Shown here: one piece after another, positions 1 through 6,056 of the stretch
How the letters are laid out: every line of letters starts with the position of its first letter
Position numbering within the stretch: the first letter of the stretch is position 1
NCBI GenBank assembly: GCA_945874515.1
Contig: CAMCHA010000120.1
Location: forward strand, 1-7,272
Reading direction: 5' to 3'
Source of the DNA: Asaia bogorensis
GTDB lineage: Bacteria; Pseudomonadota; Alphaproteobacteria; Acetobacterales; Acetobacteraceae
Length of the DNA: 7,272 nucleotides
Position numbers and translations under genes: made by a program
The notes under the pieces: generated by a model
Database searches by the model: none
Told to the model about the DNA's origin: nothing
Seen by the model: only the letters and a program-made list of their open reading frames with translations

Positions 1-1092
1 CTGCGCAAGAACAAGGTCACGGTGTTTGATGGGCACGCCAAGCTTGCTGGCGCCGGCAAGCTTGCGGTGAGCAAGGATGGCAAGCCGGTGGCGGAGCTGG
101 TGGCCAAGCACATCATTCTGGCAACCGGTGCGCGGGCGCGTGTGCTGCCAGGGATTGAACCGGATGGCAAACTGATTTGGTCCTATCGCGAAGCCATGAC
201 GGCGCCGGCCTTGCCGAAGCGGCTGATTGTGATCGGGTCCGGTGCCATCGGGTCTGAATTCGCGTCCTTCTATCGCAATATGGGGTCCGAGGTGACGCTG
301 ATTGAAGCGATGGACCGCATTCTGCCGGTCGAGGACGCGGAGGTTTCTGCCTTCGTCCATAAGGCATTTGAAAAACAGGGCATGAAGGTGATGGTCGGCG
401 CCAAGCTGCAAGGCGTGCGCAAGGAAGGTGATGCGATTGCCGCCATTGTGGAAGCCGGCGGCAAGGTAACCGAGATCAAGGCGGATCGGCTGATCAGCGC
501 AGTTGGCATTGTCGGCAATGTCGAAGACCTTGGCCTGGAAGGCACCAAGATCCAGTTAGATCGCACCCATATCCTGACCGATGCCTTTGGCCGCACGGGG
601 GAACCCGGCATCTATGCCATTGGTGATCTGACCGGCCCGCCCTGGTTGGCGCATAAGGCTTCGCATGAGGGGATCATTTGCGTCGAAGCCATCGCCGGGC
701 TGCATCCGCATGCCATGGATACGCTGAACATTCCGGGCTGCACCTATTGCCGGCCTCAGGTTGCCTCGGTCGGGCTTACGGAAGCCGCGGCCAAGGCCCG
801 CGGGCATGAGGTGAAGGTTGGGCGCTTCCCCTTCATCGGCAATGGCAAGGCGATTGCGATGGGTGAGCCGGAAGGCTTCGTGAAGACCGTGTTTGATGCC
901 AAAACCGGCGCTTTGCTCGGCGCCCATATGGTGGGGCCGGAGGTCACGGAAATGATCCAGGGCTACGGCATCGCCCGTACCCTGGAGACAACCGAGGTTG
1001 AATTGATGCACACCGTCTTCCCGCACCCCACGGTTTCGGAGGCCATGCATGAAAGCGTGCTTGATGCTTACGGCCGGGTGATCCACATCTAG
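1..1092 (+). CDS. lpdA: Dihydrolipoamide dehydrogenase (E3), 5'-truncated by window edge
   Basis: FAD- and NAD-dependent flavoprotein that reoxidises dihydrolipoyl groups of 2-oxoacid dehydrogenase complexes in the cytoplasm. The reading frame is open from base 1, giving 363 residues; about 100 N-terminal residues, with the FAD dinucleotide fold and redox-active CxxxxC, lie outside the window, so the GTG at 22 is not the real start. Visible are the NAD-binding glycine motif [11 protein letters not shown] (about 229-261), the second FAD-contacting motif YAIGD (about 613-627), and the C-terminal dimerisation domain with catalytic His-Glu motif [10 protein letters not shown] (1024-1053). The stop TAG at 1090 is followed after 7 nt by lipA, so the two are probably cotranscribed. 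The link is logical, since LipA makes the lipoyl group that E3 acts on. Other pyridine nucleotide-disulphide oxidoreductases such as mercuric or glutathione reductase are less likely given the HPTVSE ending and the lipA neighbour. Confidence 0.95.
   Translation: MRKNKVTVFDGHAKLAGAGKLAVSKDGKPVAELVAKHIILATGARARVLPGIEPDGKLIWSYREAMTAPALPKRLIVIGSGAIGSEFASFYRNMGSEVTLIEAMDRILPVEDAEVSAFVHKAFEKQGMKVMVGAKLQGVRKEGDAIAAIVEAGGKVTEIKADRLISAVGIVGNVEDLGLEGTKIQLDRTHILTDAFGRTGEPGIYAIGDLTGPPWLAHKASHEGIICVEAIAGLHPHAMDTLNIPGCTYCRPQVASVGLTEAAAKARGHEVKVGRFPFIGNGKAIAMGEPEGFVKTVFDAKTGALLGAHMVGPEVTEMIQGYGIARTLETTEVELMHTVFPHPTVSEAMHESVLDAYGRVIHI
39..64. repeat. 26-nt near-perfect palindrome inside lpdA
   Basis: The left arm 39-51 and right arm 52-64 are inverted copies of each other with one mismatched pair (T48 against G55, a G-U wobble in RNA). 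Each arm carries the six-base palindrome AAGCTT, and the centre is GGCGCC. It encodes an alanine/lysine/glycine-rich stretch ([10 protein letters not shown]) of the E3 protein, so it may simply be a by-product of the repeated amino-acid pattern. No function can be assigned. Confidence 0.6.
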
Positions 1093-1099
1093 CAACATC

Positions 1100-2077
1100 A
1101 TGGCTGCAAACCGCATCGAAATTGACCATCGCGCCGCCAAGACGGGTGCCGAAAGGCATCCGGAAAAGGCGCATCGCCCGGACAACCCCATCCAGCGCAA
1201 ACCCGCCTGGATACGGGTAAAGGCGCCGACGCATCCGGTGTATTTGGAAACCCGCGCCCTAATGCGGGAGAAAAAGCTGGTCACGGTGTGTGAGGAAGCG
1301 GCCTGCCCGAATATCGGCGAATGCTGGTCTCAGCGCCACGCCACCATGATGATCATGGGCGATACCTGCACCCGCGCCTGTTCCTTCTGCAATGTCGCGA
1401 CCGGTATTCCAAAGCCCCTGGACGCGGATGAACCGCGCCGCGTGGCGGAAGCAGTGGCTGCCCTTGGGTTGCGCCATGTGGTGATTACCAGCGTGGACCG
1501 TGATGATCTGGCCGATGGCGGTGCGGCGCATTTCGCCGAAACCATTCGCGCCATTCGCGTGGCGGCAATAGGCACGACGATTGAGGTGCTAACCCCGGAT
1601 TTCCTACGCAAGGATGGCGCTTTGGAAGTGGTGGTGGCGGCGCGGCCGGATGTGTTCAATCATAATCTGGAAACGGTACCGGCGCTTTACCCGAGCATTC
1701 GGCCCGGGGCGCGGTATTATCATTCTCTGCGGTTGCTGGATCGCGTGAAGCAGCTTGATCCTTCCATCTTCACAAAATCCGGCATCATGGTGGGGCTTGG
1801 CGAAAAGCGCATTGAAGTGCTGCAAGTGATGGATGATCTGCGGTCTGCCGAGGTGGATTTCCTCACCATCGGCCAATACCTCCAGCCATCGGTAAAGCAT
1901 GCGGCAGTGGATCGCTTCGTGACGCCCGATGAGTTTGAAGATTACGCCAAGGCAGCGCGCGGAAAGGGTTTTCTGTTGGTCTCCGCCACACCTTTGACCC
2001 GTTCTTCCTATCACGCGGATCGCGATTTCGCGGCGCTGAGTGCCGCGCGCAACGCGCAACTGGCCGCGCGAAGCTGA
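1100..2077 (+). CDS. lipA: Lipoyl synthase (radical SAM)
   Basis: Cytoplasmic radical-SAM enzyme that inserts two sulphur atoms at C6 and C8 of protein-bound octanoyl groups, the last step of lipoyl cofactor synthesis. The 325-residue product has the usual length. It shows both iron-sulphur motifs: the LipA-specific auxiliary cluster CX4CX5C at Cys64, Cys69 and Cys75 ([12 protein letters not shown]), and the radical-SAM CX3CX2C at Cys90, Cys94 and Cys97 (CTRACSFC). The conserved C-terminal RSSYHAD at about residues 301-307 carries the serine that ligates the auxiliary cluster in characterised LipA. The N-terminal PEKAHRP and [10 protein letters not shown] segments are typical of alphaproteobacterial LipA and support the ATG at 1100. 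No clear Shine-Dalgarno precedes that start; with 7 nt from the lpdA stop, translation probably depends on coupling. The stop TGA at 2075 is 1 nt from the next start. Confidence 0.97.
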   Translation: MAANRIEIDHRAAKTGAERHPEKAHRPDNPIQRKPAWIRVKAPTHPVYLETRALMREKKLVTVCEEAACPNIGECWSQRHATMMIMGDTCTRACSFCNVATGIPKPLDADEPRRVAEAVAALGLRHVVITSVDRDDLADGGAAHFAETIRAIRVAAIGTTIEVLTPDFLRKDGALEVVVAARPDVFNHNLETVPALYPSIRPGARYYHSLRLLDRVKQLDPSIFTKSGIMVGLGEKRIEVLQVMDDLRSAEVDFLTIGQYLQPSVKHAAVDRFVTPDEFEDYAKAARGKGFLLVSATPLTRSSYHADRDFAALSAARNAQLAARS

Positions 2078-2078
2078 T

Positions 2079-2546
2079 ATGCCGACCCATGCTGAAAAAA
2101 AAGTACTCCGTTATTCGCAGGAGCAGCTTTTCGACATGGTCGCCGATGTGTCGCGTTATCCCGAATTCCTGCCCTGGTGTGTTGGCGCGCGCGTGCTCAG
2201 CCGGGATGAACAATTGCTGGTGGCGGATTTGACCATCGGCTTTCGCATGTTTCGCGAAACCTTCAGATCACGCGTGGGCTTGAACAAGCCTGACCATATT
2301 CACGTGACCTATGAAAACGGCCCCTTCCGCTATTTGAATAATCATTGGCGCTTCACGCCGGTGGCTGGCGGGACTGAGGTGGATTTCTTTGTGGATTTCG
2401 AATTCCGCAGCCGCATTCTGCAAGTGGCGATTGGCGTGGTGTTCAATGAAGCGGTGCGGCTGATGGTGCGCGCCTTCGAAAGGCGCGCGCTGCATCTTTA
2501 TGGGCGGCCAGGCGCGGCTGGCATTGGCAAGCCGGCCTCGGCCTAA
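2079..2546 (+). CDS. COQ10/RatA-like START-domain protein (ubiquinone-binding)
   Basis: A 155-residue SRPBCC/START-type protein (polyketide cyclase/COQ10 family), probably binding ubiquinone or a related lipid and helping respiratory electron transport. The family signature is clear: YSQEQLFDMVADVSRYPEFL then PWC near residues 12-34, the NGPFRYLNNHWRF segment near the middle, and the FNEAVRLMVRAFERRA helix at the C-terminus. Length matches the family. I chose the ATG at 2079, 1 nt after the lipA stop, because the protein then begins MPTHAEKKVL as family members do. A GTG at 2040 in the same frame would overlap lipA by 38 nt and adds 13 residues with no family resemblance. There is no good Shine-Dalgarno, so translation is likely coupled to lipA. 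Databases often call such proteins 'RatA toxin' after the E. coli homologue that blocks 70S ribosome formation; next to lpdA-lipA the COQ10 role is more plausible. No antitoxin gene is adjacent. Confidence 0.88.
   Translation: MPTHAEKKVLRYSQEQLFDMVADVSRYPEFLPWCVGARVLSRDEQLLVADLTIGFRMFRETFRSRVGLNKPDHIHVTYENGPFRYLNNHWRFTPVAGGTEVDFFVDFEFRSRILQVAIGVVFNEAVRLMVRAFERRALHLYGRPGAAGIGKPASA
2465..2491 (+). other. Strong hairpin near the 3' end of the START-domain gene
   Basis: Bases 2468-2476 (GCGCGCCTT) and 2480-2488 (AAGGCGCGC) are perfectly complementary around a 3-nt loop CGA. Three further pairs (2467/2489, 2466/2490, 2465/2491) extend the stem to 12 pairs, two of them G-U in plus-strand RNA. It lies about 55 nt before the stop codon. 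There is no T-tract directly after it, so it is not a canonical intrinsic terminator. It could stabilise the 3' end of the lpdA-lipA-START transcript or slow convergent transcription. Confidence 0.5.
2516..2537 (+). terminator. Weak candidate stem-loop at the end of the lpdA-lipA-START cluster
   Basis: GGCTGGC at 2516-2522 can pair with GCCGGCC at 2531-2537 (7 pairs, one G-U in plus-strand RNA) around an 8-nt loop, ending 6 nt before the stop codon at 2544. No T-run follows, so a termination role is only a guess. It is listed because the 8-nt gap between the convergent genes leaves no room for a terminator outside coding sequence. Confidence 0.2.
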
Positions 2547-2554
2547 ACGGAAGT

Positions 2555-3523
2555 CTATTGCAGCTTAATATTGCGTGCCTGAATCATGTTGCGCCATTTG
2601 GCGTTTTCCGCCGCGAAATAGGCTGGCCAATCAGCGGAGCTACCGACTGTTGGTACCACGGCAAGCGCGCTCAGGCGTTCGCGCGTATCGGGCGCTTCCA
2701 TCGCGGCCTTGGTGAGTGCGTGCATGCGCGCCAGGATATCAGCGGGCACGCCCGTGGGCGCTTGCAGGGCGATATGTTCCACTACTTCCACGCCCGGGAA
2801 GCCTTGTTCGGCGAAGGTTGGGATTTCCGGCGTCAACGGGCTTCTTTCCTTCGTTGCCACCGCCAAGGCGCGCAAGGAACCAGAACGGATATGCGGCAAA
2901 ATGCCTGATGCCGCCTGGAAGACCATCGGTGTTTCATTGGCAAGCACCGCTTGCACCGCCGGCGCGCCGCCGCGATAGCCGACATCCTGAATGGTCAGCC
3001 GCGCTTCCTGCAAGAACAGCTCAGTCGCCAAATGCGTGGAAGACCCCGTGCCGGAATTGGCATAGGTCAGGTTGCTGTTCGGCCTGCGTGCAATTTCCAC
3101 ATATTCCGCAAGTGTGCGCGCGGGGAAGCTTGGATTGACCACCATGATGATCGGCATGGAAGCAATCAGCCCAATGCCAACAAAATCCTTTTCATTGTCA
3201 TAGGGCAGCGGCATCAGATGCGGCGCCATGGCATAGGTGCTGACCGTGCTGACCAGCATGGTATAGCCATCAGGCCGTGCGCGGGCGACGCTATTGAAGC
3301 CGATCGTGCCATTGGCGCCGGTGCGGTTATCCACCACGAAGCTCCGCCCCGTATCGGTGGAAAGCTTCTGCGCCAGAATGCGTGCCACCGCATCCGTGGA
3401 ACCGCCAGCGGCCCAAGGCACCACCAGCGTCACGGGGCGGCTTGGCCAGGCATCCTGCGCGCGCGCGACGGCGGGCAGCAGCGCGGGGGCGGCAAGCAGG
3501 GCAAGGTGACGGCGAGAGATCAT
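2555..3523 (-). CDS. TctC/Bug-family periplasmic solute-binding protein (copy 1)
   Basis: A 322-residue tripartite tricarboxylate transporter (TTT) receptor-type protein, which in this family captures carboxylates in the periplasm and hands them to TctA/TctB membrane proteins. The N-terminus has twin arginines followed by a hydrophobic stretch (SRRHLALLAAPALL) and a likely cleavage site after Ala22 (AVARA/QD), so export by Tat or Sec is expected. Family landmarks follow in order: PWAAGGSTD, DNRTGANGTIG, RPDGYTML, TYANSGTGSSTHLATELF, VGYRGGAPAVQ and SLRALAVAT. I chose the ATG at 3523 rather than the in-frame ATG at 3553 because AAAGGAAA lies just before it; the longer form would swallow this site and disrupt the signal peptide. 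It lies 162 nt downstream of the MmgE/PrpD gene on the same strand and ends 8 nt from the convergent START gene. No membrane subunits are seen. The ligand is unknown; these proteins bind diverse organic acids and cannot be assigned by sequence alone. Confidence 0.92.
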   Translation of the reverse strand: MISRRHLALLAAPALLPAVARAQDAWPSRPVTLVVPWAAGGSTDAVARILAQKLSTDTGRSFVVDNRTGANGTIGFNSVARARPDGYTMLVSTVSTYAMAPHLMPLPYDNEKDFVGIGLIASMPIIMVVNPSFPARTLAEYVEIARRPNSNLTYANSGTGSSTHLATELFLQEARLTIQDVGYRGGAPAVQAVLANETPMVFQAASGILPHIRSGSLRALAVATKERSPLTPEIPTFAEQGFPGVEVVEHIALQAPTGVPADILARMHALTKAAMEAPDTRERLSALAVVPTVGSSADWPAYFAAENAKWRNMIQARNIKLQ

Positions 3524-3527
3524 GTTG

Positions 3528-3535
3528 TTTCCTTT
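3528..3535 (-). promoter_or_regulatory. Ribosome binding site deciding the start of TctC copy 1
   Basis: On the minus strand AAAGGAAA, with core AGGA at 3530-3533, sits 6 nt before the ATG at 3523. It supports that start over the ATG at 3553. Confidence 0.75.
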
Positions 3536-3615
3536 GCGAATAGGCGATTTCAATAAGGGTCCTTAACGGGCGAGGCAAGCGGATTGCGGCCTTGCGCCCT
3601 GCTGGCGCACATACA

Positions 3616-3639
3616 GGCGCCGTGACTGATACGGCCGCC
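3616..3639 (-). other. GC-rich imperfect hairpin in the gap between MmgE/PrpD gene and TctC copy 1
   Basis: Bases 3616-3623 (GGCGCCGT) and 3631-3639 (ACGGCCGCC) pair over eight positions with one bulged C and a 7-nt loop. It lies in the 162-nt noncoding stretch 3524-3685, 46-70 nt after the stop of the upstream minus-strand gene. A second possible stem, 3604-3608 with 3617-3621, overlaps it and is mutually exclusive. Neither is followed by a T-run in the minus-strand direction. It may be a factor-dependent terminator, an mRNA-processing structure or nothing. I see no convincing -35/-10 pair in this gap, so whether TctC copy 1 has its own promoter is open. Confidence 0.25.
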
Positions 3640-3685
3640 GCCAAGCAGAGTTTTGGGCACAGGCATGAACCCGCGCCCTGTAATT

Positions 3686-5059
3686 TTACTCCGCCGCGCG
3701 TAGCGCTATTTGGCTGCGCAACTTCACAATACCGGGCAGTGCAGCGCCCTTCCACAGCGCTTCCAGCAGCGCCTTGGCTTCCTGCGTGCCGATGGCGTCC
3801 GCCGTCAGTTCAAGGAATTTATCGGACAAATCCGCATCCGAAAGCGGCGCATCTGGATCGCCCTTGCGCGTGTGCTGATGGCGGTTCAGCACGCGCCCAT
3901 CGCGCAGCTTGATTTCCACCTTCGCTGAACGCTTGGATGGGAAGGCCGCCGCGCATTCCGGATCTAGCGCCACGCTCACCTTCGGCATCACCGCGCGAAT
4001 TGCCGGATCGGTCAGGCGTTCTGGTTCAAACGCTGCCAGCCGCACACCGCCATAAAGCAGCATGGTCGCGACGGTGAATTGCGTGGAGAAGCGGCAATCC
4101 TGTTCTGTCGCAGCAGTCGGGCGATCACAGACATCCTTGGTCGCCTTATAGCCGCCAACATGCACGCCAAGCACATCACCCACGCTGAAGCCGGCTTCAC
4201 GTTGTAAATCACGCACCGCATCAAGCGCTGCGAAAATATGCCCGCAGCAGCCGTGATTCTTGAAGGTCATATCCGTGATGGCATAGGGCTTGCCGATATT
4301 GGCCAGCGGCTTTTCCCATTTGCCGGTATCTTCGCTGGTGGCGGCGGCAAAACCCGCCGGGCCATGCAGCACATCAAGCGCACCCGTCATACCGCGCGCC
4401 GCTGCCATGGCCGCCATGGCGCCGGCTTCCGCCGCATGGCCGGGATGCAAAGGCTTGGACATGCCTTCACCCCGGAAGGCTTGTTGCAGTCCGCTTGCCA
4501 TGGTGGCGCAGGTGGCAATGGCATGGGCGGTGCGCTCAGCATCGCAGTTCAGCGCGACGGCCACCGCTGCCGCCGCACCAAAGGTGCCGACCGTGCCAGT
4601 GGTATGCCAGAAATCATAGTGAGAGGGCTGCACCGCCACACCGATGCGGCACGAAACCTCATACCCCGCAATCATCGCGCGCAGCAGCAAATCCATATCT
4701 GCGCCGCGCGTTTGCGCCGCCGCCAGCGCCGCCGCAATGGTCGGGCAGCCGGGATGATAAACGGCGTAGCGATAGATATCGTCGAATTCCACAGTATGGG
4801 ATGCCGTGCCATTCAACAGCGCGGCGTGACGCAGCGGCACCTGACGGCCGCTCACGTAACACACCGCACCACCGCCGCCGCGCGTTTCATCCTCAAGCGC
4901 GGCTGACATCAATGTCGCGGGCGCGCGGGATGCGCCGGCCAGCAAGGCCGCGAACCAATCCACCAAAGCGCGGCGCGCGTGATGCGCGACTTCCGCATCC
5001 ACCGCGCGGCTGCGCCAGGAAGCCGCGTGATCGGCCAGAATCAGCAGGGGATTTTCCAT
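3686..5059 (-). CDS. MmgE/PrpD family protein
   Basis: A 457-residue member of the MmgE/PrpD superfamily, which includes 2-methylcitrate dehydratase, cis-aconitate decarboxylase and other enzymes acting on di- and tricarboxylates; it is close to the usual length. Characteristic blocks are LNGTASHTVEFDD (about 82-94), YHPGCPTIAA (101-110), AGYEV (131-135), WHTTGTVGTFGAAAA (151-165), SKPLHPGHAAEAG (201-213) and FKNHGCCGHIFAALDA (266-281). Likely active-site residues by family analogy are His102, His152, Lys202 and Lys267. The threonine after FDD in mammalian cis-aconitate decarboxylase (Thr97 there) appears to be Ile95 here, which argues against that activity. No prpB, prpC or acnD-like gene is nearby, so a methylcitrate role is not supported either. 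The ATG at 5059 lies 11 nt after the dehydrogenase stop and has no strong Shine-Dalgarno, pointing to translational coupling. The substrate is unknown, probably a carboxylate taken up or produced by the operon. Confidence 0.93.
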   Translation of the reverse strand: MENPLLILADHAASWRSRAVDAEVAHHARRALVDWFAALLAGASRAPATLMSAALEDETRGGGGAVCYVSGRQVPLRHAALLNGTASHTVEFDDIYRYAVYHPGCPTIAAALAAAQTRGADMDLLLRAMIAGYEVSCRIGVAVQPSHYDFWHTTGTVGTFGAAAAVAVALNCDAERTAHAIATCATMASGLQQAFRGEGMSKPLHPGHAAEAGAMAAMAAARGMTGALDVLHGPAGFAAATSEDTGKWEKPLANIGKPYAITDMTFKNHGCCGHIFAALDAVRDLQREAGFSVGDVLGVHVGGYKATKDVCDRPTAATEQDCRFSTQFTVATMLLYGGVRLAAFEPERLTDPAIRAVMPKVSVALDPECAAAFPSKRSAKVEIKLRDGRVLNRHQHTRKGDPDAPLSDADLSDKFLELTADAIGTQEAKALLEALWKGAALPGIVKLRSQIALRAAE

Positions 5060-5070
5060 GATTGTCGCTG

Positions 5071-6045
5071 CTACGCGTTGCCGCGCAGCACCTCCTTATT
5101 GATCACAACATCGGGGTCGAGTTGACCCTTGAAATGGCTGATGATGCTTTCCGCACAGGAAAGCCCCATGCGGCGCATGCCCTGTTCCGTCGCCGCAGCG
5201 GAATGCGGAGATACCACAACATTCGGCAGATCAAGCAAAGGCACGCGCGTGGTGACGGGTTCTTCCCAGAACACATCAAGCCCAGCAGTCGCCAATTGCC
5301 CGGTCTTCAGCGCCGCTGTGAGCGCCGCTTCATCCACCAACGTGCCGCGCGCCGTATTGATATAGGTGCCACCTGGCTTCATGGCCGCCAAGAAAGTGCC
5401 ATTCACCATGCCGCGCGTTTCTTCATTGCTTGGGCAATGGGTGGTGACGATATCGGCTTCCGACAGGCCTTCATGCAGCACCTTCACCGGGCGGAAGCCA
5501 GCGCCCTTGATGGTGTTCTGCGGGATATACGGGTCATGCACCAGCACCTCCATCCCAAAGGCAGCACAAAGCCGCGCAACGCGGCCACCGATGCGCCCGA
5601 AGCCGATGATCAGCACCTTCCGCCCCGAAAGATCCCAGGTTTTCAGCGAAGGCTTGGAACCCCAATCCAGCGCACGCAGATTCTTATCATAATCCAGCGT
5701 GCGCCGAGATGTGGAAAGCATCAGCATCATGGCGTGTTCGGCGACTGAAAGCGCATTGGCATCGGGTGTTACTGTCAGCGGAATACTGCGTTCGGTCAGC
5801 GCCTTCACGTCCACCGCATCATAGCCCACGCCGTGGCGCGCGCAGATGGCAAGCATCGGGGCGTTTGCCAGGAAGTCACGATTGATCGGCGTTGCGCGCA
5901 CGATGATTGCTTCTGCGGTTTTCATCGGCTCCCGCAGAGTATCAGCATTCACCTCGGTCAACATCGTAACCTTGAAATCAGGTTCTGCATGCAGCCTTGC
6001 CATGGCGTCAGGATGCAGCGGGCGGAGGCAAACGATATGGGGCAT
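5071..6045 (-). CDS. D-isomer-specific 2-hydroxyacid dehydrogenase (phosphoglycerate dehydrogenase-like)
   Basis: A 324-residue NAD-dependent oxidoreductase interconverting a 2-hydroxyacid and a 2-oxoacid. The Rossmann motif is GFGRIGG at residues 148-154, followed by Asp171 (VHDPY), which suggests NAD rather than NADP. The family catalytic triad is present: Arg233 (NTARGTLVDE), Glu262 (DVFWEEP) and His281 (VVSPHSAAAT). The N-terminal substrate domain has ARHGVGYDAVDV at about 69-80, and the return segment starts at SVAEHAMMLML. It lacks the C-terminal ACT regulatory domain of SerA and sits in a catabolic-looking operon, so serine synthesis is unlikely; hydroxypyruvate/glyoxylate reductase or sulfolactate dehydrogenase-like activity are alternatives. 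I chose the ATG at 6045 over an in-frame ATG at 6096, which would overlap the upstream gene and add 17 non-homologous residues. AGGA sits 6 nt before it and overlaps that gene's stop codon. Confidence 0.93.
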   Translation of the reverse strand: MPHIVCLRPLHPDAMARLHAEPDFKVTMLTEVNADTLREPMKTAEAIIVRATPINRDFLANAPMLAICARHGVGYDAVDVKALTERSIPLTVTPDANALSVAEHAMMLMLSTSRRTLDYDKNLRALDWGSKPSLKTWDLSGRKVLIIGFGRIGGRVARLCAAFGMEVLVHDPYIPQNTIKGAGFRPVKVLHEGLSEADIVTTHCPSNEETRGMVNGTFLAAMKPGGTYINTARGTLVDEAALTAALKTGQLATAGLDVFWEEPVTTRVPLLDLPNVVVSPHSAAATEQGMRRMGLSCAESIISHFKGQLDPDVVINKEVLRGNA

Positions 6046-6051
6046 AGTGTT

Positions 6052-6056
6052 TCCTA
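6052..6056 (-). promoter_or_regulatory. Ribosome binding site of the dehydrogenase overlapping the upstream stop codon
   Basis: On the minus strand the sequence reads TAGGA: the TAG (6054-6056) ends TctC copy 2 and shares its AG with the AGGA (6052-6055) that precedes the ATG at 6045 by 6 nt. A ribosome finishing the upstream gene sits on this site, which implies coupled translation. Confidence 0.7.

Noticed and set aside
556..1284. 242-codon open frame on the minus strand
   Set aside because: It runs opposite lpdA and the start of lipA, which are both unmistakable.
2040..2078. GTG start at 2040 for the START-domain gene
   Set aside because: It would overlap lipA by 38 nt and add residues unlike the family; the ATG at 2079 gives the expected N-terminus.
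2079..2546. RatA toxin of a toxin-antitoxin system
   Set aside because: The family label comes from a single E. coli activity; no partner antitoxin gene is present and the lipA neighbourhood fits the COQ10 role.
3524..3553. Longer form of TctC copy 1 starting at 3553
   Set aside because: It would put charged residues ahead of the signal peptide and place the good Shine-Dalgarno inside the coding region.
2951..3556. 201-codon open frame on the plus strand
   Set aside because: It is antisense to TctC copy 1 and its product resembles no family; the minus-strand gene explains the open frame.
4238..4906. 222-codon open frame on the plus strand
   Set aside because: It lies wholly antisense to the MmgE/PrpD gene, has a low-complexity Arg/His/Ala-rich product with no recognisable domain, and is the kind of shadow frame expected opposite a GC-rich gene.
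5062..5748. 228-codon open frame on the plus strand
   Set aside because: It is antisense to the 2-hydroxyacid dehydrogenase, whose catalytic motifs are intact, and the product is rich in Arg and His without domain features.
5071..6045. Biosynthetic serA (phosphoglycerate dehydrogenase)
   Set aside because: It has no ACT domain, is short at 324 residues, and sits between TctC and MmgE/PrpD genes rather than with serC or serB.
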